Positions 10,024 to 17,374 of a stretch of 18,406 bases of DNA are shown in pieces. The translations under genes were made by a program, and so were the position numbers. The notes below the pieces were generated by a model that was not told the origin of the DNA, ran no database searches, and was given only the letters and a program-made list of their open reading frames with translations. This DNA comes from Azonexaceae bacterium (GTDB lineage: Bacteria; Pseudomonadota; Gammaproteobacteria; Burkholderiales; Rhodocyclaceae), in contig SSTB01000039.1 of NCBI GenBank assembly GCA_009469665.1, forward strand, positions 1-18,406. The letters are read 5' to 3'. Every line of letters starts with the position of its first letter. The stretch's first letter is position 1.

Positions 10024-10783
10024 ATCCTGCACTGAACCCCCTGGGGAGCAGCGGGGGGGCAATGGCGCGCTGCAGCTCGGTTCCGAGGCCCGGGTGTTGC
10101 TGGCCCTGCTGCGGGGCCAGGGGCGCCACGGCGATCAGCAGTCTCGCCTGGAACGTTTCTACGGTCCCCAGGCAGCCCATTACGACGGTTTCCGCGAGCG
10201 ACTGCTGGCGGGTCGCGAGGCACTCTACGCCGACCTGGACCTCTCCCCCGGCGCCAGCCTGATCGAGATCGGAGCGGGCACAGGGCGCAATCTTGCCTGT
10301 CTGTCCCCGGTAATCAGCCAGTTGGCCCGGGTGGATCTGGTTGATCTGTGCGCGCCATTGCTGGAACAGGCCCGGCGCCGCTGGAGCGGGTACCCCAACG
10401 TGTTCTGCCACCACGCCGATGCCTGCTCTTGGTTCCCGCGGGAGGCCGCCGACGCCGTGGTCTTCTCCTATTCGCTGTCCATGATTCCCGACTGGCGGCG
10501 CGCCCTCGTCAATGCCTTCACCATGCTGCGCCCCGGAGGCCGCCTCGCGGTGGTGGATTTCACCCTTCTCCCGGATCAGGCGCCCTGGATGAGGCGCTTC
10601 TGGCGCATCTGGTTCGGCCACGACGGCGTGCGCCCCGATGCGCTGCATCTGAGCACCCTGGCCACGCTGCTCCCGGATCACCGCAAAGTGGTCGACCGCA
10701 GCCGCCTGCCCTACCTGCCTGGCCTGAGCATCCCCTACTTCCGCTTCGTCGGCCAGCGGCCCGGGGGAGCTCGAGCCCGCTGA
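10010..10783 (+). CDS. btaB: BtaB: diacylglycerylhomoserine N-methyltransferase
   Basis: Predicted to add three methyl groups from S-adenosylmethionine to diacylglycerylhomoserine, giving the betaine lipid DGTS. It is a class I methyltransferase with motif I LIEIGAGTGRNL, an acidic residue after strand 2 (RVDLVDLCAPLL) and the post-I segment VVFSYSLSMIPDWRRAL, which is typical of BtaB. The ERFYGPQAAHYDGFRERLL segment before motif I also matches this group. Two ATG starts overlap btaA: 9989 (264 residues) and 10010 (257 residues, chosen, overlap 14 bp). Neither has a strong ribosome-binding site, so translation probably depends on btaA. The first 30 or so residues are poorly conserved-looking. 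In algae the two activities are fused in one protein (BTA1); here they are separate but overlapping genes. Confidence 0.9.
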   Translation: MSRPESCTEPPGEQRGGNGALQLGSEARVLLALLRGQGRHGDQQSRLERFYGPQAAHYDGFRERLLAGREALYADLDLSPGASLIEIGAGTGRNLACLSPVISQLARVDLVDLCAPLLEQARRRWSGYPNVFCHHADACSWFPREAADAVVFSYSLSMIPDWRRALVNAFTMLRPGGRLAVVDFTLLPDQAPWMRRFWRIWFGHDGVRPDALHLSTLATLLPDHRKVVDRSRLPYLPGLSIPYFRFVGQRPGGARAR

Positions 10784-10925
10784 TCGGCCCCCTGTCTTCT
10801 CCATCACGCAGAAGCAGTAGCCTCCAGTGCACGAATCGTTTTCGGCAGCGGCCTGGCGGGGGTCAGAAGCGCAAGGAATCAAATCTTGCCGCAGGCGTGG
10901 GCACGAGCCGCAGCGGGCACGCCGT

Positions 10926-12104
10926 TCACACGCCGACGGGCAGTGCCGCGGTGGCCGGAGGCGCGGTGGCAAGCTGGCGATAGAGATTGCCCAGACGAGC
11001 GGCCATGGCACCGTCTGACCACTCCAACGCGTAATTGCGCGCTTCTTCGCGCAGTTGATCCCTGCCCTCAGGGTGGGAGAAGTACTGGGCCAGGGCGAGG
11101 CCGAAAGCCTCCGGGTCTTCGGGCGGGACGAGGCAGCCCCGGCGCGGACCGAGTATATCGGTGGTGCCCATGGCCGAGAGAGCAAGGACCGGAACGCCCG
11201 CGGCCATAGCCTCCAGCAGGACCAGGCCCTGGGTTTCGGTTCGGGAGGCGAAGACAAAGGCGTCGGCAGCAGCATAGCAGTCGGGAAGCTCGGTACCGCG
11301 GTCCAGGTAACCCAGGAAGCGGACCGCCTGGGCGAGACCGAGTTCGGCCGTCCGTACACGCAATTCTTCCAGGGCTGGTCCCTCACCGGTGACCAGGAAC
11401 AGCGCATCCGGACGGACGACGAGGGTGCGTGCGAAAGCCTGGAGCAGGAAGGCGATATTTTTTTCGTGGGCGACCCGGCCGACGAAGAGGGCCACGGGCC
11501 GCTTGGCATCGATGCCGTGGCGCTGGCGAAACGCGGCACCGTCACCCCGACTGAAGTTGGCGACAGGAATGCCGGTGGGCAGGACATGGCAAGGGCGGAC
11601 GACGCCGTAGGCGGCGAGGCGTTCGGCCATGGCAGCCGAGGGCACCACAATGGCGTCGAGGGCATTGCACTGACGACGGGAGACACGGCGGGCCATAGCC
11701 TTGAGCCAGCGGGCGGGCAGCCAGGGAGCGTAGTACTGGAAATATTCCTCGAACAGGGTGTGGTAGGTGGCGATCGCCGGGATGCCCAGCTTGCGCGCCG
11801 CCGCCAGGCCGGAGTAGTGGGCTGCGAAGGGGGTCTGGATATGGACCAAATCGCAGTCTTGAGCGGCGGTGAGGACGGCAGTCTTCATCGCGCTCCAGGA
11901 GACCAGCCGGTCTTCGGGATCCCGCGGGACTGCCCGCCCAGGGACCCGCACGATGCCCGGTTCTCCTGTTTCTCCACGATAGGCGGGGACGACTAAGCGC
12001 ACCTCGATTCCCTGGGCGGCAAGGCAGGCACGGAAGGTCTCGATGGAGGTGGACACCCCGTTGACCCGCGGAAAATAGACGTCGGAAACCATCAGGATGC
12101 GCAT
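10926..12104 (-). CDS. GT4-family glycosyltransferase next to plcP, candidate diacylglycerol glycosyltransferase
   Basis: A 392-residue GT-B glycosyltransferase of the GT4 family. The N-terminal half has SDVYFPRVNGVSTSIETF (residues 7-24) and YHTLFEEY (114-121), as in bacterial diacylglycerol 3-glucosyltransferases. The donor half has GRVAHEKN (209-216) and E-x7-E in ETQGLVLLE (290-298). Its ATG overlaps the stop of the PlcP-like gene (TGATG, 12102-12106), so the two are translated together. Pairing of a plcP with a glycosyltransferase (Agt) is known from phosphate-starved marine bacteria and alphaproteobacteria, where the phosphoesterase supplies diacylglycerol. It is clearly a different protein from the glycosyltransferase at 7138-8271: the acceptor-domain motifs differ. 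Product may be a mono- or diglycosyl diacylglycerol; the sugar is unknown. Last gene of the - strand series; no strong terminator follows. Confidence 0.84.
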   Translation of the reverse strand: MRILMVSDVYFPRVNGVSTSIETFRACLAAQGIEVRLVVPAYRGETGEPGIVRVPGRAVPRDPEDRLVSWSAMKTAVLTAAQDCDLVHIQTPFAAHYSGLAAARKLGIPAIATYHTLFEEYFQYYAPWLPARWLKAMARRVSRRQCNALDAIVVPSAAMAERLAAYGVVRPCHVLPTGIPVANFSRGDGAAFRQRHGIDAKRPVALFVGRVAHEKNIAFLLQAFARTLVVRPDALFLVTGEGPALEELRVRTAELGLAQAVRFLGYLDRGTELPDCYAAADAFVFASRTETQGLVLLEAMAAGVPVLALSAMGTTDILGPRRGCLVPPEDPEAFGLALAQYFSHPEGRDQLREEARNYALEWSDGAMAARLGNLYRQLATAPPATAALPVGV

Positions 12105-12889
12105 CAGGACAGGGCCTCTTCGTTCAGGGCAAGGGGGGTTTCGGGGATCAGACTACGGGCGCCCCAGTGCACCAGTTCAAGTCTGCCGTCGAAATGCTCG
12201 ACGATGGCAGTGCAGGAATCGACCCAGTCGCCGCAATTGACGTAGGTGAGACCACCGATGTCCTTGATCGCCGCCCAGTGGATGTGACCGCAGATGACGC
12301 CGTCCAGACCCCGCTCCCGGGCGTGGTGCAGGGCTGAATCCTCGAAATCGAAGATGAAATTGAGCGCCGTCTTGACCTTGCGCTTGGCGTAGCCGGCCAG
12401 GGACCAGTAACCGGCCTTGCCCAGCTTGCGGCGTATCCAGGAGAGCCACAGGTTGAGGCGCACCAGCCACTCGTACCCGATGTCGCCGACAATCGCCACC
12501 CAGCGATGGTGCCGGGTCACCTGGTCAAAGAGGTCGCCATGGATGAGAAGGAAGCGACGCCCATCGACGGTCTCGTGCACTGCCTCCTCGGCGACTTCGA
12601 TATCGCCGAAGGCGATGCCGTAGTAGTCGCGCAGGGCTTCGTCGTGGTTTCCCGGGATGAAGACCACCTGCTCACCATGGCGAGCCCGACGCAGGAATTT
12701 CTGCACCACGGTGTTCTGGGCCCTGGACCAATGGATGCTGCGACTCATGGCCCAGAAGTCGATGATGTCGCCGATGAGATAGGTGCGCTCGGCGGAATAT
12801 TCTCGCAGGAAATCGAGCAGTCGGTCGGCCTGGCAGGCGCGGGTGCCGAGGTGAATATCTGACAGGAACAATGTGCGGACCCGTGGCAT
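12104..12889 (-). CDS. plcP: PlcP-like metallophosphoesterase, predicted phospholipase C
   Basis: Predicted to cleave phospholipid headgroups to diacylglycerol during phosphate starvation. The 261-residue protein is a calcineurin-like metallophosphoesterase with all metal ligands visible: D11 and H13 in SDIHLG, D41 in GDIIDFW, N81 and H82 in GNHDE, H117 in IHGD, and H202 and H204 in GHIHW. CGDWVDSCTAIVE (219-231) is typical of the PlcP branch. Such proteins are usually labelled UDP-2,3-diacylglucosamine diphosphatase (LpxH) because the families are related, and that remains the main alternative. Context argues for PlcP: it follows phoR and overlaps a GT4 gene, and no lipid A genes are near. 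The ribosome-binding site is strong (AAGGTGG, 12900 to 12894, four bases from the ATG). There is no signal peptide, so it acts on the cytoplasmic side. Confidence 0.78.
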   Translation of the reverse strand: MPRVRTLFLSDIHLGTRACQADRLLDFLREYSAERTYLIGDIIDFWAMSRSIHWSRAQNTVVQKFLRRARHGEQVVFIPGNHDEALRDYYGIAFGDIEVAEEAVHETVDGRRFLLIHGDLFDQVTRHHRWVAIVGDIGYEWLVRLNLWLSWIRRKLGKAGYWSLAGYAKRKVKTALNFIFDFEDSALHHARERGLDGVICGHIHWAAIKDIGGLTYVNCGDWVDSCTAIVEHFDGRLELVHWGARSLIPETPLALNEEALS

Positions 12890-12922
12890 GGCGCCACCTT
12901 AGCGCCGCGCCATTAAGGGTCC

Positions 12923-12940
12923 GTGATAGAGAAGTGAAGA
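12923..12940 (-). promoter_or_regulatory. Weak candidate Pho box before plcP
   Basis: On the - strand TCTTCAC, four bases, CTATCAC gives two 7-mers with the 11-bp period of PhoB sites. They match the consensus CTGTCAT at 3 and 5 of 7 positions. It lies in the 56-bp gap between the phoR stop and plcP. A CTTAAT hexamer (12917 to 12912) follows after only five bases, closer than usual. It may let plcP and its glycosyltransferase be induced more strongly than phoR, but chance similarity is likely. Confidence 0.22.
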
Positions 12941-12945
12941 AAAGG

Positions 12946-14235
12946 TTACGCGCCGGCCGTGCGCGAGACGGGAAAGCGCGCCACGAAACGACTGCCTTCG
13001 CCGGGGACGCTGGTGACGTCGAGAGTGGCCTGGTGCCGCGACAGCGCATGCTTGACGATGGCCAGGCCCAGCCCGGTACCCCCCGTATCCCGCGAGCGGC
13101 CGCGGTCGACCCGGTAAAAGCGTTCGGTCAGGCGGGGAATGTGTTTGGCGTCGATGCCGATCCCCGTATCGCGCACTGCGAATTCCGCGCCCTCCCGGCA
13201 GGCTTGCCAGGACAGAGTGACTGTTCCTCCCTCCGGGGTATAGCGCACAGCATTGGAGACCAGATTGGCAAAGGCGCTCACCAACTCCCCCTCGGCCCCC
13301 AGGAGGTCCGGCCCATCGGCTTCCAGAACGACACTGTGGCGGCCACCGGAGAGCGATTCCGCATCTCGCCGCAACTTGTCGAGGAGGCTGGCCATATCGA
13401 TGCGCTCGTCCTCCGGCGGCGGAGCGGCTTCCAGTGAGGAGAGGGTCAGGAGATCGCGCACGATGCGTTGCATGCGCTCCGATTGTTCGGCCATCAGACG
13501 CAGGAATTGCTGACGCTGGGCGGGTTCGACCTCGATTTCCTGCAGGGTCTCCAGAAATCCTGCCAGCACGGTAAGCGGCGTGCGCAACTCGTGAGAGACG
13601 TTGGCGACGAAATCCCGTCGCATGCGATCGAGGAGATCAGCCTGGGTGACGTCCTTGATCTGCATGAGACGGCTGCTGCGACCGTAGGGCAGCATGTGGA
13701 TCGAGTACACGCGTTCGCCCTTGCGATCGCTACGCAGCACCAGTGGCTTGGCGAAGTCTTCCGCGCCAAGGTATTCGACAAACTCCGGTTGCCGCACCAG
13801 GTTGGCCACCATCTGGCCTACATCGGTGCTCAGGTTGAGGCCGAATTGATGCTCGGCGGTGACGTTGCACCAAAGGATATTGTTGCCCGCATCGAGCAAA
13901 ACCACCCCATCGTTGAGGGCCTGAATGGCCGCCGAAAATTCGGCGACTTCGGCTTCACGCCGGGAAACGACTCCGGCGAGATACTTTTCGTGGCGATGGA
14001 GGCGAGCAAAGACTTCATCCCAGACCCCCTCGCCCTCGAGCATCTCGGTACTCTCGGGTTGGACGGACCAGCGCTCCAGCCTGGACAGGTAGACCAGATG
14101 GTGGACGATCTGGGCTGTGAGGCCTGCCGCAAGCAGCCCCCAACCCAGCCAGGGATGCACCAGGCCCGCAACAATACCCGACAGCACAAGGGTAAGCCCG
14201 ACATAGACGAGCCCCCTGAACATGGAGAGGGGCAT
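12946..14235 (-). CDS. phoR: Phosphate-regulon sensor histidine kinase PhoR
   Basis: An inner-membrane kinase that senses phosphate status through the Pst-PhoU complex and phosphorylates PhoB. From the chosen ATG at 14235 it is 429 residues. It has two closely spaced N-terminal membrane helices (about residues 5-50), a linker and a PAS-like domain (IQALNDGVVLLDAGNNILW, about 104-122). The HisKA box ANVSHELRTPL follows with H215, then the N box (FANLVSNAVRYTPEGG), G1 (DTGIGID) and G2 (GGTGLGLAIVKH). The open frame extends 39 codons further upstream into phoB, but that would overlap phoB by about 100 bp and add a non-membrane leader, so it is rejected. AGGGGG lies just before the ATG. It begins 16 bp after the phoB stop. 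The absence of a large periplasmic domain is normal for PhoR. Confidence 0.95.
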   Translation of the reverse strand: MPLSMFRGLVYVGLTLVLSGIVAGLVHPWLGWGLLAAGLTAQIVHHLVYLSRLERWSVQPESTEMLEGEGVWDEVFARLHRHEKYLAGVVSRREAEVAEFSAAIQALNDGVVLLDAGNNILWCNVTAEHQFGLNLSTDVGQMVANLVRQPEFVEYLGAEDFAKPLVLRSDRKGERVYSIHMLPYGRSSRLMQIKDVTQADLLDRMRRDFVANVSHELRTPLTVLAGFLETLQEIEVEPAQRQQFLRLMAEQSERMQRIVRDLLTLSSLEAAPPPEDERIDMASLLDKLRRDAESLSGGRHSVVLEADGPDLLGAEGELVSAFANLVSNAVRYTPEGGTVTLSWQACREGAEFAVRDTGIGIDAKHIPRLTERFYRVDRGRSRDTGGTGLGLAIVKHALSRHQATLDVTSVPGEGSRFVARFPVSRTAGA

Positions 14236-14251
14236 AGCCCCCTGCGACCGA

Positions 14252-14938
14252 TCAGTCGCCCCGGAACCGATAGCCGGTCCCACGGACGGTTTCGACACGA
14301 TCATGGTGCCCAGAGGGCTCCAGGGCGGCCCGCAGCCGGCGGATGTGGACATCCACCGTGCGCTCTTCGATGAAGACGTGGTCGCCCCAGACTTCGTCCA
14401 GTAACTGGGCCCGGGTGTAGACCCGCTCCGGGTGAGTCATAAAAAAGAAGAGGAGGCGGAATTCGGTGGGCCCCAGTTCGACCGGCTGGTCGGAAGCCAC
14501 GACGCGGTGGGTGGCCGGGTTGAGGACGAGCCCCCGGACTTCGACCGCCTCGCCGGCCAGATGCGGTGACCGGCGGCGCAGGACGGCCCGCACCCGGGCC
14601 ACCAGCTCCTTGGGCGAGAAGGGTTTGGTGACGTAGTCGTCGGCGCCGGCTTCGAGACCCTGAATCTTGTCCTCTTCGTGCACTCGGGCCGTCAGCATGA
14701 TGACCGGCAATTCGCGGGTGCGCTCGTCACCACGCAATTTCTTGGCCAGCGCCACCCCGGATTGGCCGGGCAACATCCAGTCCAGAATCACCAGATCGGG
14801 CAGCGCGGCGCGGATAGCGGATTCGCCCTCCTCGGCGCTGCCGGCCCGTACCACGAGAAAGCCGGCGTGTTTGAGGTTGATGGTCACCAGTTCCTGGATG
14901 GCGGGCTCGTCCTCGATGACGAGGATGGTCGGATTCAT
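14252..14938 (-). CDS. phoB: Phosphate-regulon response regulator PhoB
   Basis: An OmpR-type DNA-binding activator of phosphate-starvation genes. The 228-residue protein has a receiver domain with the acidic pair E9-D10, phosphoacceptor D53 (ILDWMLPG), T83 (MLTAR) and K105 (YVTKPF). The C-terminal winged helix includes GPTEFRLLFFFMTHPERVYTR (read in two parts, about residues 152-172) and the recognition helix RTVDVHIRRLRAAL, ending in TVRGTGYRF. These match PhoB closely. Its ATG overlaps the phoU stop (ATGA, 14935-14938). It is therefore co-translated with phoU and upstream of phoR, and the whole cluster is expected to be autoregulated by PhoB from a promoter to the right of the window. Confidence 0.96.
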   Translation of the reverse strand: MNPTILVIEDEPAIQELVTINLKHAGFLVVRAGSAEEGESAIRAALPDLVILDWMLPGQSGVALAKKLRGDERTRELPVIMLTARVHEEDKIQGLEAGADDYVTKPFSPKELVARVRAVLRRRSPHLAGEAVEVRGLVLNPATHRVVASDQPVELGPTEFRLLFFFMTHPERVYTRAQLLDEVWGDHVFIEERTVDVHIRRLRAALEPSGHHDRVETVRGTGYRFRGD

Positions 14939-15630
14939 GGGAGCGGCTCTTTCTTGGGGGTGTGGCGGACGTCCTGCCCCTCCACGATGTAAATGACGTG
15001 CTCACCGATATTCTTGGCGTGGTCGCCGATGCGCTCGATGGCCCGTGCAATCCAGATGATGTCCATGGAAGTGGTGATGGTGCGAGGGTCTTCCATCATG
15101 TGGGTGATGAGTTGACGCAGGATGGATTTGAATTCGACATCCACCTCGTTGTCGGCGCGGATGACTTCTGCTGCTGCAGAGGTGTCCAGGCGGGCGAAGG
15201 CGTCCAGGGCTTGACGCATCATGCTGAGGGCCGCCTCGGCCACATGGCGCACCCCCACGCCATACTGGCTGGGCATGTGACCACTCTCGTAGATTCGCCT
15301 TACCCCCTTGGCGATTTTCTTGGCTTCGTCGCCGGCCCGCTCCAGATCGGTGACGATTTTGCTGATACCGAAGACCAGGCGCAGATCGGAGGCTGCCGGC
15401 TGGCGTTTGGCAATGATATGGGCGCAATCGTCGTCCACCGCCTTTTCCAGCTCATTGACCTTGTGATCGGTCTCGACGATGGACTTGACACTGGCGATCT
15501 CACCGCTGGAGTAAGCCTCGATGGCATCCGAGACCTGCGATTCGACCAGGCCACCCATTTGCAGCACGTGGCTGCGCAGGGCCGACAGGTCTTCATCAAA
15601 CTTGGTGGAGAGGTGCGAGCTTTCGTTCAT
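14935..15630 (-). CDS. phoU: Phosphate-transport regulator PhoU
   Basis: A cytoplasmic helper protein that links the Pst transporter to PhoR and keeps the kinase off when phosphate is plentiful. The 231-residue protein has the two repeated three-helix bundles of the family, each with a metal-binding E-x(3)-D signature: DLERAGDEAKKIAK (about residues 95-108) and RAIERIGDHAKNIGEH (about 197-212). The ATG at 15630 follows GAGGAG by about 7 bases. It starts 11 bp after the pstB stop and overlaps phoB by four bases. Length and order are usual. Confidence 0.96.
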   Translation of the reverse strand: MNESSHLSTKFDEDLSALRSHVLQMGGLVESQVSDAIEAYSSGEIASVKSIVETDHKVNELEKAVDDDCAHIIAKRQPAASDLRLVFGISKIVTDLERAGDEAKKIAKGVRRIYESGHMPSQYGVGVRHVAEAALSMMRQALDAFARLDTSAAAEVIRADNEVDVEFKSILRQLITHMMEDPRTITTSMDIIWIARAIERIGDHAKNIGEHVIYIVEGQDVRHTPKKEPLP

Positions 15631-15641
15631 GGTGTGTCTCC

Positions 15642-16424
15642 TCAGCCCATGCGGCCGGTGATGTAGTCTTCGGTACGCTTGTCCTTGGGCTTGATGAAGA
15701 TGTCGTCGGTCTTGCCGAATTCGATCATCTCGCCCAGGAACATGTAGGCCGTAAAATCAGAGACGCGGGCGGCCTGCTGCATGTTGTGGGTGACGATGAG
15801 GATGGTGACGCGCTTCTTGAGCTCATGCACCAGTTCCTCAATGGACGCCGTGGCGATGGGATCGAGGGCCGAGGTCGGCTCGTCGAAAAGGAGGAGTTCA
15901 GGATCGGTCGCCAAGGCACGTGCGATGCACAGTCGCTGTTGCTGGCCGCCGGAGAGATTGGACGCCAGTTCGTTCAGGCGGTCCTTCACCTCATCCCACA
16001 GCGCTGCGCCGCGCAGGGCGTGCTCCACCTTGTCGTCCATGGCGCGCTTGTTGCGCTCGCCCCGCACCCGCAGCCCGTAGGCGACGTTTTCGTAGATCGA
16101 CTTGGGAAAGGGATTCGGCTTCTGGAACACCATGCCGATGCGCATGCGTACCTCAATGGGATCGACGTCGTTGGCCAGGATGTTGGTGTTGTCCGGGAAA
16201 AAGCGAATCTCCCCCTCGTAGCGGTTACCGGGATAAAGGTCGTGCATGCGGTTGAAGCTGCGCAGATAGGTCGACTTGCCGCAACCGGAGGGCCCAATGA
16301 GGGCGGTCACCTTCTTGTCGTAGATGGGCATGTTGATACCCTTCAGGGCCTGGGCTTCGCCGTAGTAGAAGTTGAGATTGCGAGCCTCTGCCTTGAGGGG
16401 GGGCGTTTCGGCATGGATGTGCAT
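15642..16424 (-). CDS. pstB: Phosphate ABC transporter ATP-binding protein PstB
   Basis: The ATPase that drives high-affinity phosphate import by PstSCAB, attached to the inner face of the membrane. The 260-residue protein shows Walker A GPSGCGKS (44-51), the Q-loop Q101 in VFQKPNPFP, signature LSGGQQ (157-162), Walker B LLLFDEP (177-183) and the switch histidine H213 (VTHNM). [17 protein letters not shown] and [17 protein letters not shown] are PstB-specific. The open frame runs far upstream through pstA in a wrong frame. The true start is the ATG at 16424, which has AGGA eight bases before it and lies 17 bp after the pstA stop. Confidence 0.97.
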   Translation of the reverse strand: MHIHAETPPLKAEARNLNFYYGEAQALKGINMPIYDKKVTALIGPSGCGKSTYLRSFNRMHDLYPGNRYEGEIRFFPDNTNILANDVDPIEVRMRIGMVFQKPNPFPKSIYENVAYGLRVRGERNKRAMDDKVEHALRGAALWDEVKDRLNELASNLSGGQQQRLCIARALATDPELLLFDEPTSALDPIATASIEELVHELKKRVTILIVTHNMQQAARVSDFTAYMFLGEMIEFGKTDDIFIKPKDKRTEDYITGRMG

Positions 16425-16441
16425 GACGGATTCCTGGGTGA

Positions 16442-17374
16442 TTACCACTTGATGTTCTTGCGCATTTTGTAACGCAGCCAGATGGCCAACCCGTTCATGG
16501 CCAGCACCATGGCCATGAGAACAAAGCCGGCGGCGGCAGCGTTGACTTCGAAGGCGGGATCGGGGCGGGAAGTCCAGTTGAAGATCTGGATGGGCATCAC
16601 CGTGAAGGGCGACATGACCCAATCGAACATCCCGGCGGTGGCGCCCTCGCCGGTTGGGGTGAAGGGTACCGGCGGCAAGAAGGCGATGAAGGTCAGGGCA
16701 CCGATGGTGATGATGGGCGCTGTCTCGCCAATGGCCCGGGCCAGCCCGATGATGACGCCGGTAAGAATACCGGGCATGGCATAGGGGATGATGTGATAGC
16801 GGCAGGTCTGCCAGCGCGTGGCACCGACTGCCATCGACCCTTCGCGGATCATCGCCGGAATGGCCCGGATGGCCTCGCGGGTGGCGACGATGACGATGGG
16901 CAGGATGAGCAAGGCAAGCGTCAGGCCGGCCGACAGAATACTTTGGCCAAAACCGAACTGGTACACGAAGATACCGAGGGCCAGCAGGCCATAGACAATG
17001 GACGGCACGGCAGCGAGATTGGTGATGTTGATTTCGATGATTTCGGTGATCCAATTGCGCTTGGCGTACTCCTCTAGATAGACCCCCGCGGCGACACCCA
17101 GGGGAACGGCAGCAATCGCAGTCACCAGCATCACCAGAAGGGAACCGACCCACGCAGAAAGGATGCCGGCGGAAGTGGCCCGGCGCGATGCGAAATTGGT
17201 GAAAAAATCGAGAGTGAGGCGTTCGGAGCCACGCATCACCATGTCACCGACCAGCAGGAAGATGACCAGAAGGCCGATGGCCAGGCACAGGATGCCCACC
17301 GCCTGGAAGATCGCGTCCTTCAGCTTTCCCCGGGCGATGACGGTGCGGATTTGTTCGGTGGTCAGGGCTTGCAT
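16442..17374 (-). CDS. pstA: Phosphate ABC transporter permease PstA
   Basis: One of two membrane channel subunits of the Pst phosphate importer. The protein is about 310 residues with six predicted membrane helices. The ABC permease coupling loop is [21 protein letters not shown], read in parts about 190-210, and [15 protein letters not shown] is characteristic of PstA. The ATG at 17374 overlaps the pstC stop (TGATG, 17372-17376) and has GGAG about eight bases upstream. An in-frame ATG 33 bp further upstream lies inside pstC and lacks support. The C-terminus ends in a basic stretch ([10 protein letters not shown]). Confidence 0.96.
   Translation of the reverse strand: MQALTTEQIRTVIARGKLKDAIFQAVGILCLAIGLLVIFLLVGDMVMRGSERLTLDFFTNFASRRATSAGILSAWVGSLLVMLVTAIAAVPLGVAAGVYLEEYAKRNWITEIIEINITNLAAVPSIVYGLLALGIFVYQFGFGQSILSAGLTLALLILPIVIVATREAIRAIPAMIREGSMAVGATRWQTCRYHIIPYAMPGILTGVIIGLARAIGETAPIITIGALTFIAFLPPVPFTPTGEGATAGMFDWVMSPFTVMPIQIFNWTSRPDPAFEVNAAAAGFVLMAMVLAMNGLAIWLRYKMRKNIKW

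Noticed and set aside
10784..10925. Terminator or small RNA in the convergent gap between btaB and the glycosyltransferase
   Set aside because: No stable hairpin followed by a U-tract was found on either strand; nothing else recognisable lies in these 142 bases.
9962..11686. 574-codon - strand open frame spanning btaB, the gap and part of the glycosyltransferase
   Set aside because: It is out of frame with the glycosyltransferase and antisense to btaB; the translation has no recognisable domain.
14236..14352. 39-codon N-terminal extension of phoR
   Set aside because: It would overlap the phoB recognition-helix coding end. The ATG at 14235 gives a normal PhoR length starting just before the first membrane helix.
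13468..14373. 301-codon + strand open frame opposite phoR and phoB
   Set aside because: Antisense shadow of two genes with complete catalytic motifs; no domain in the translation.
16425..17153. N-terminal extension of pstB giving a 503-residue fusion
   Set aside because: The extension is pstA read in a wrong frame. PstB homology begins at the ATG at 16424, which has a good ribosome-binding site.
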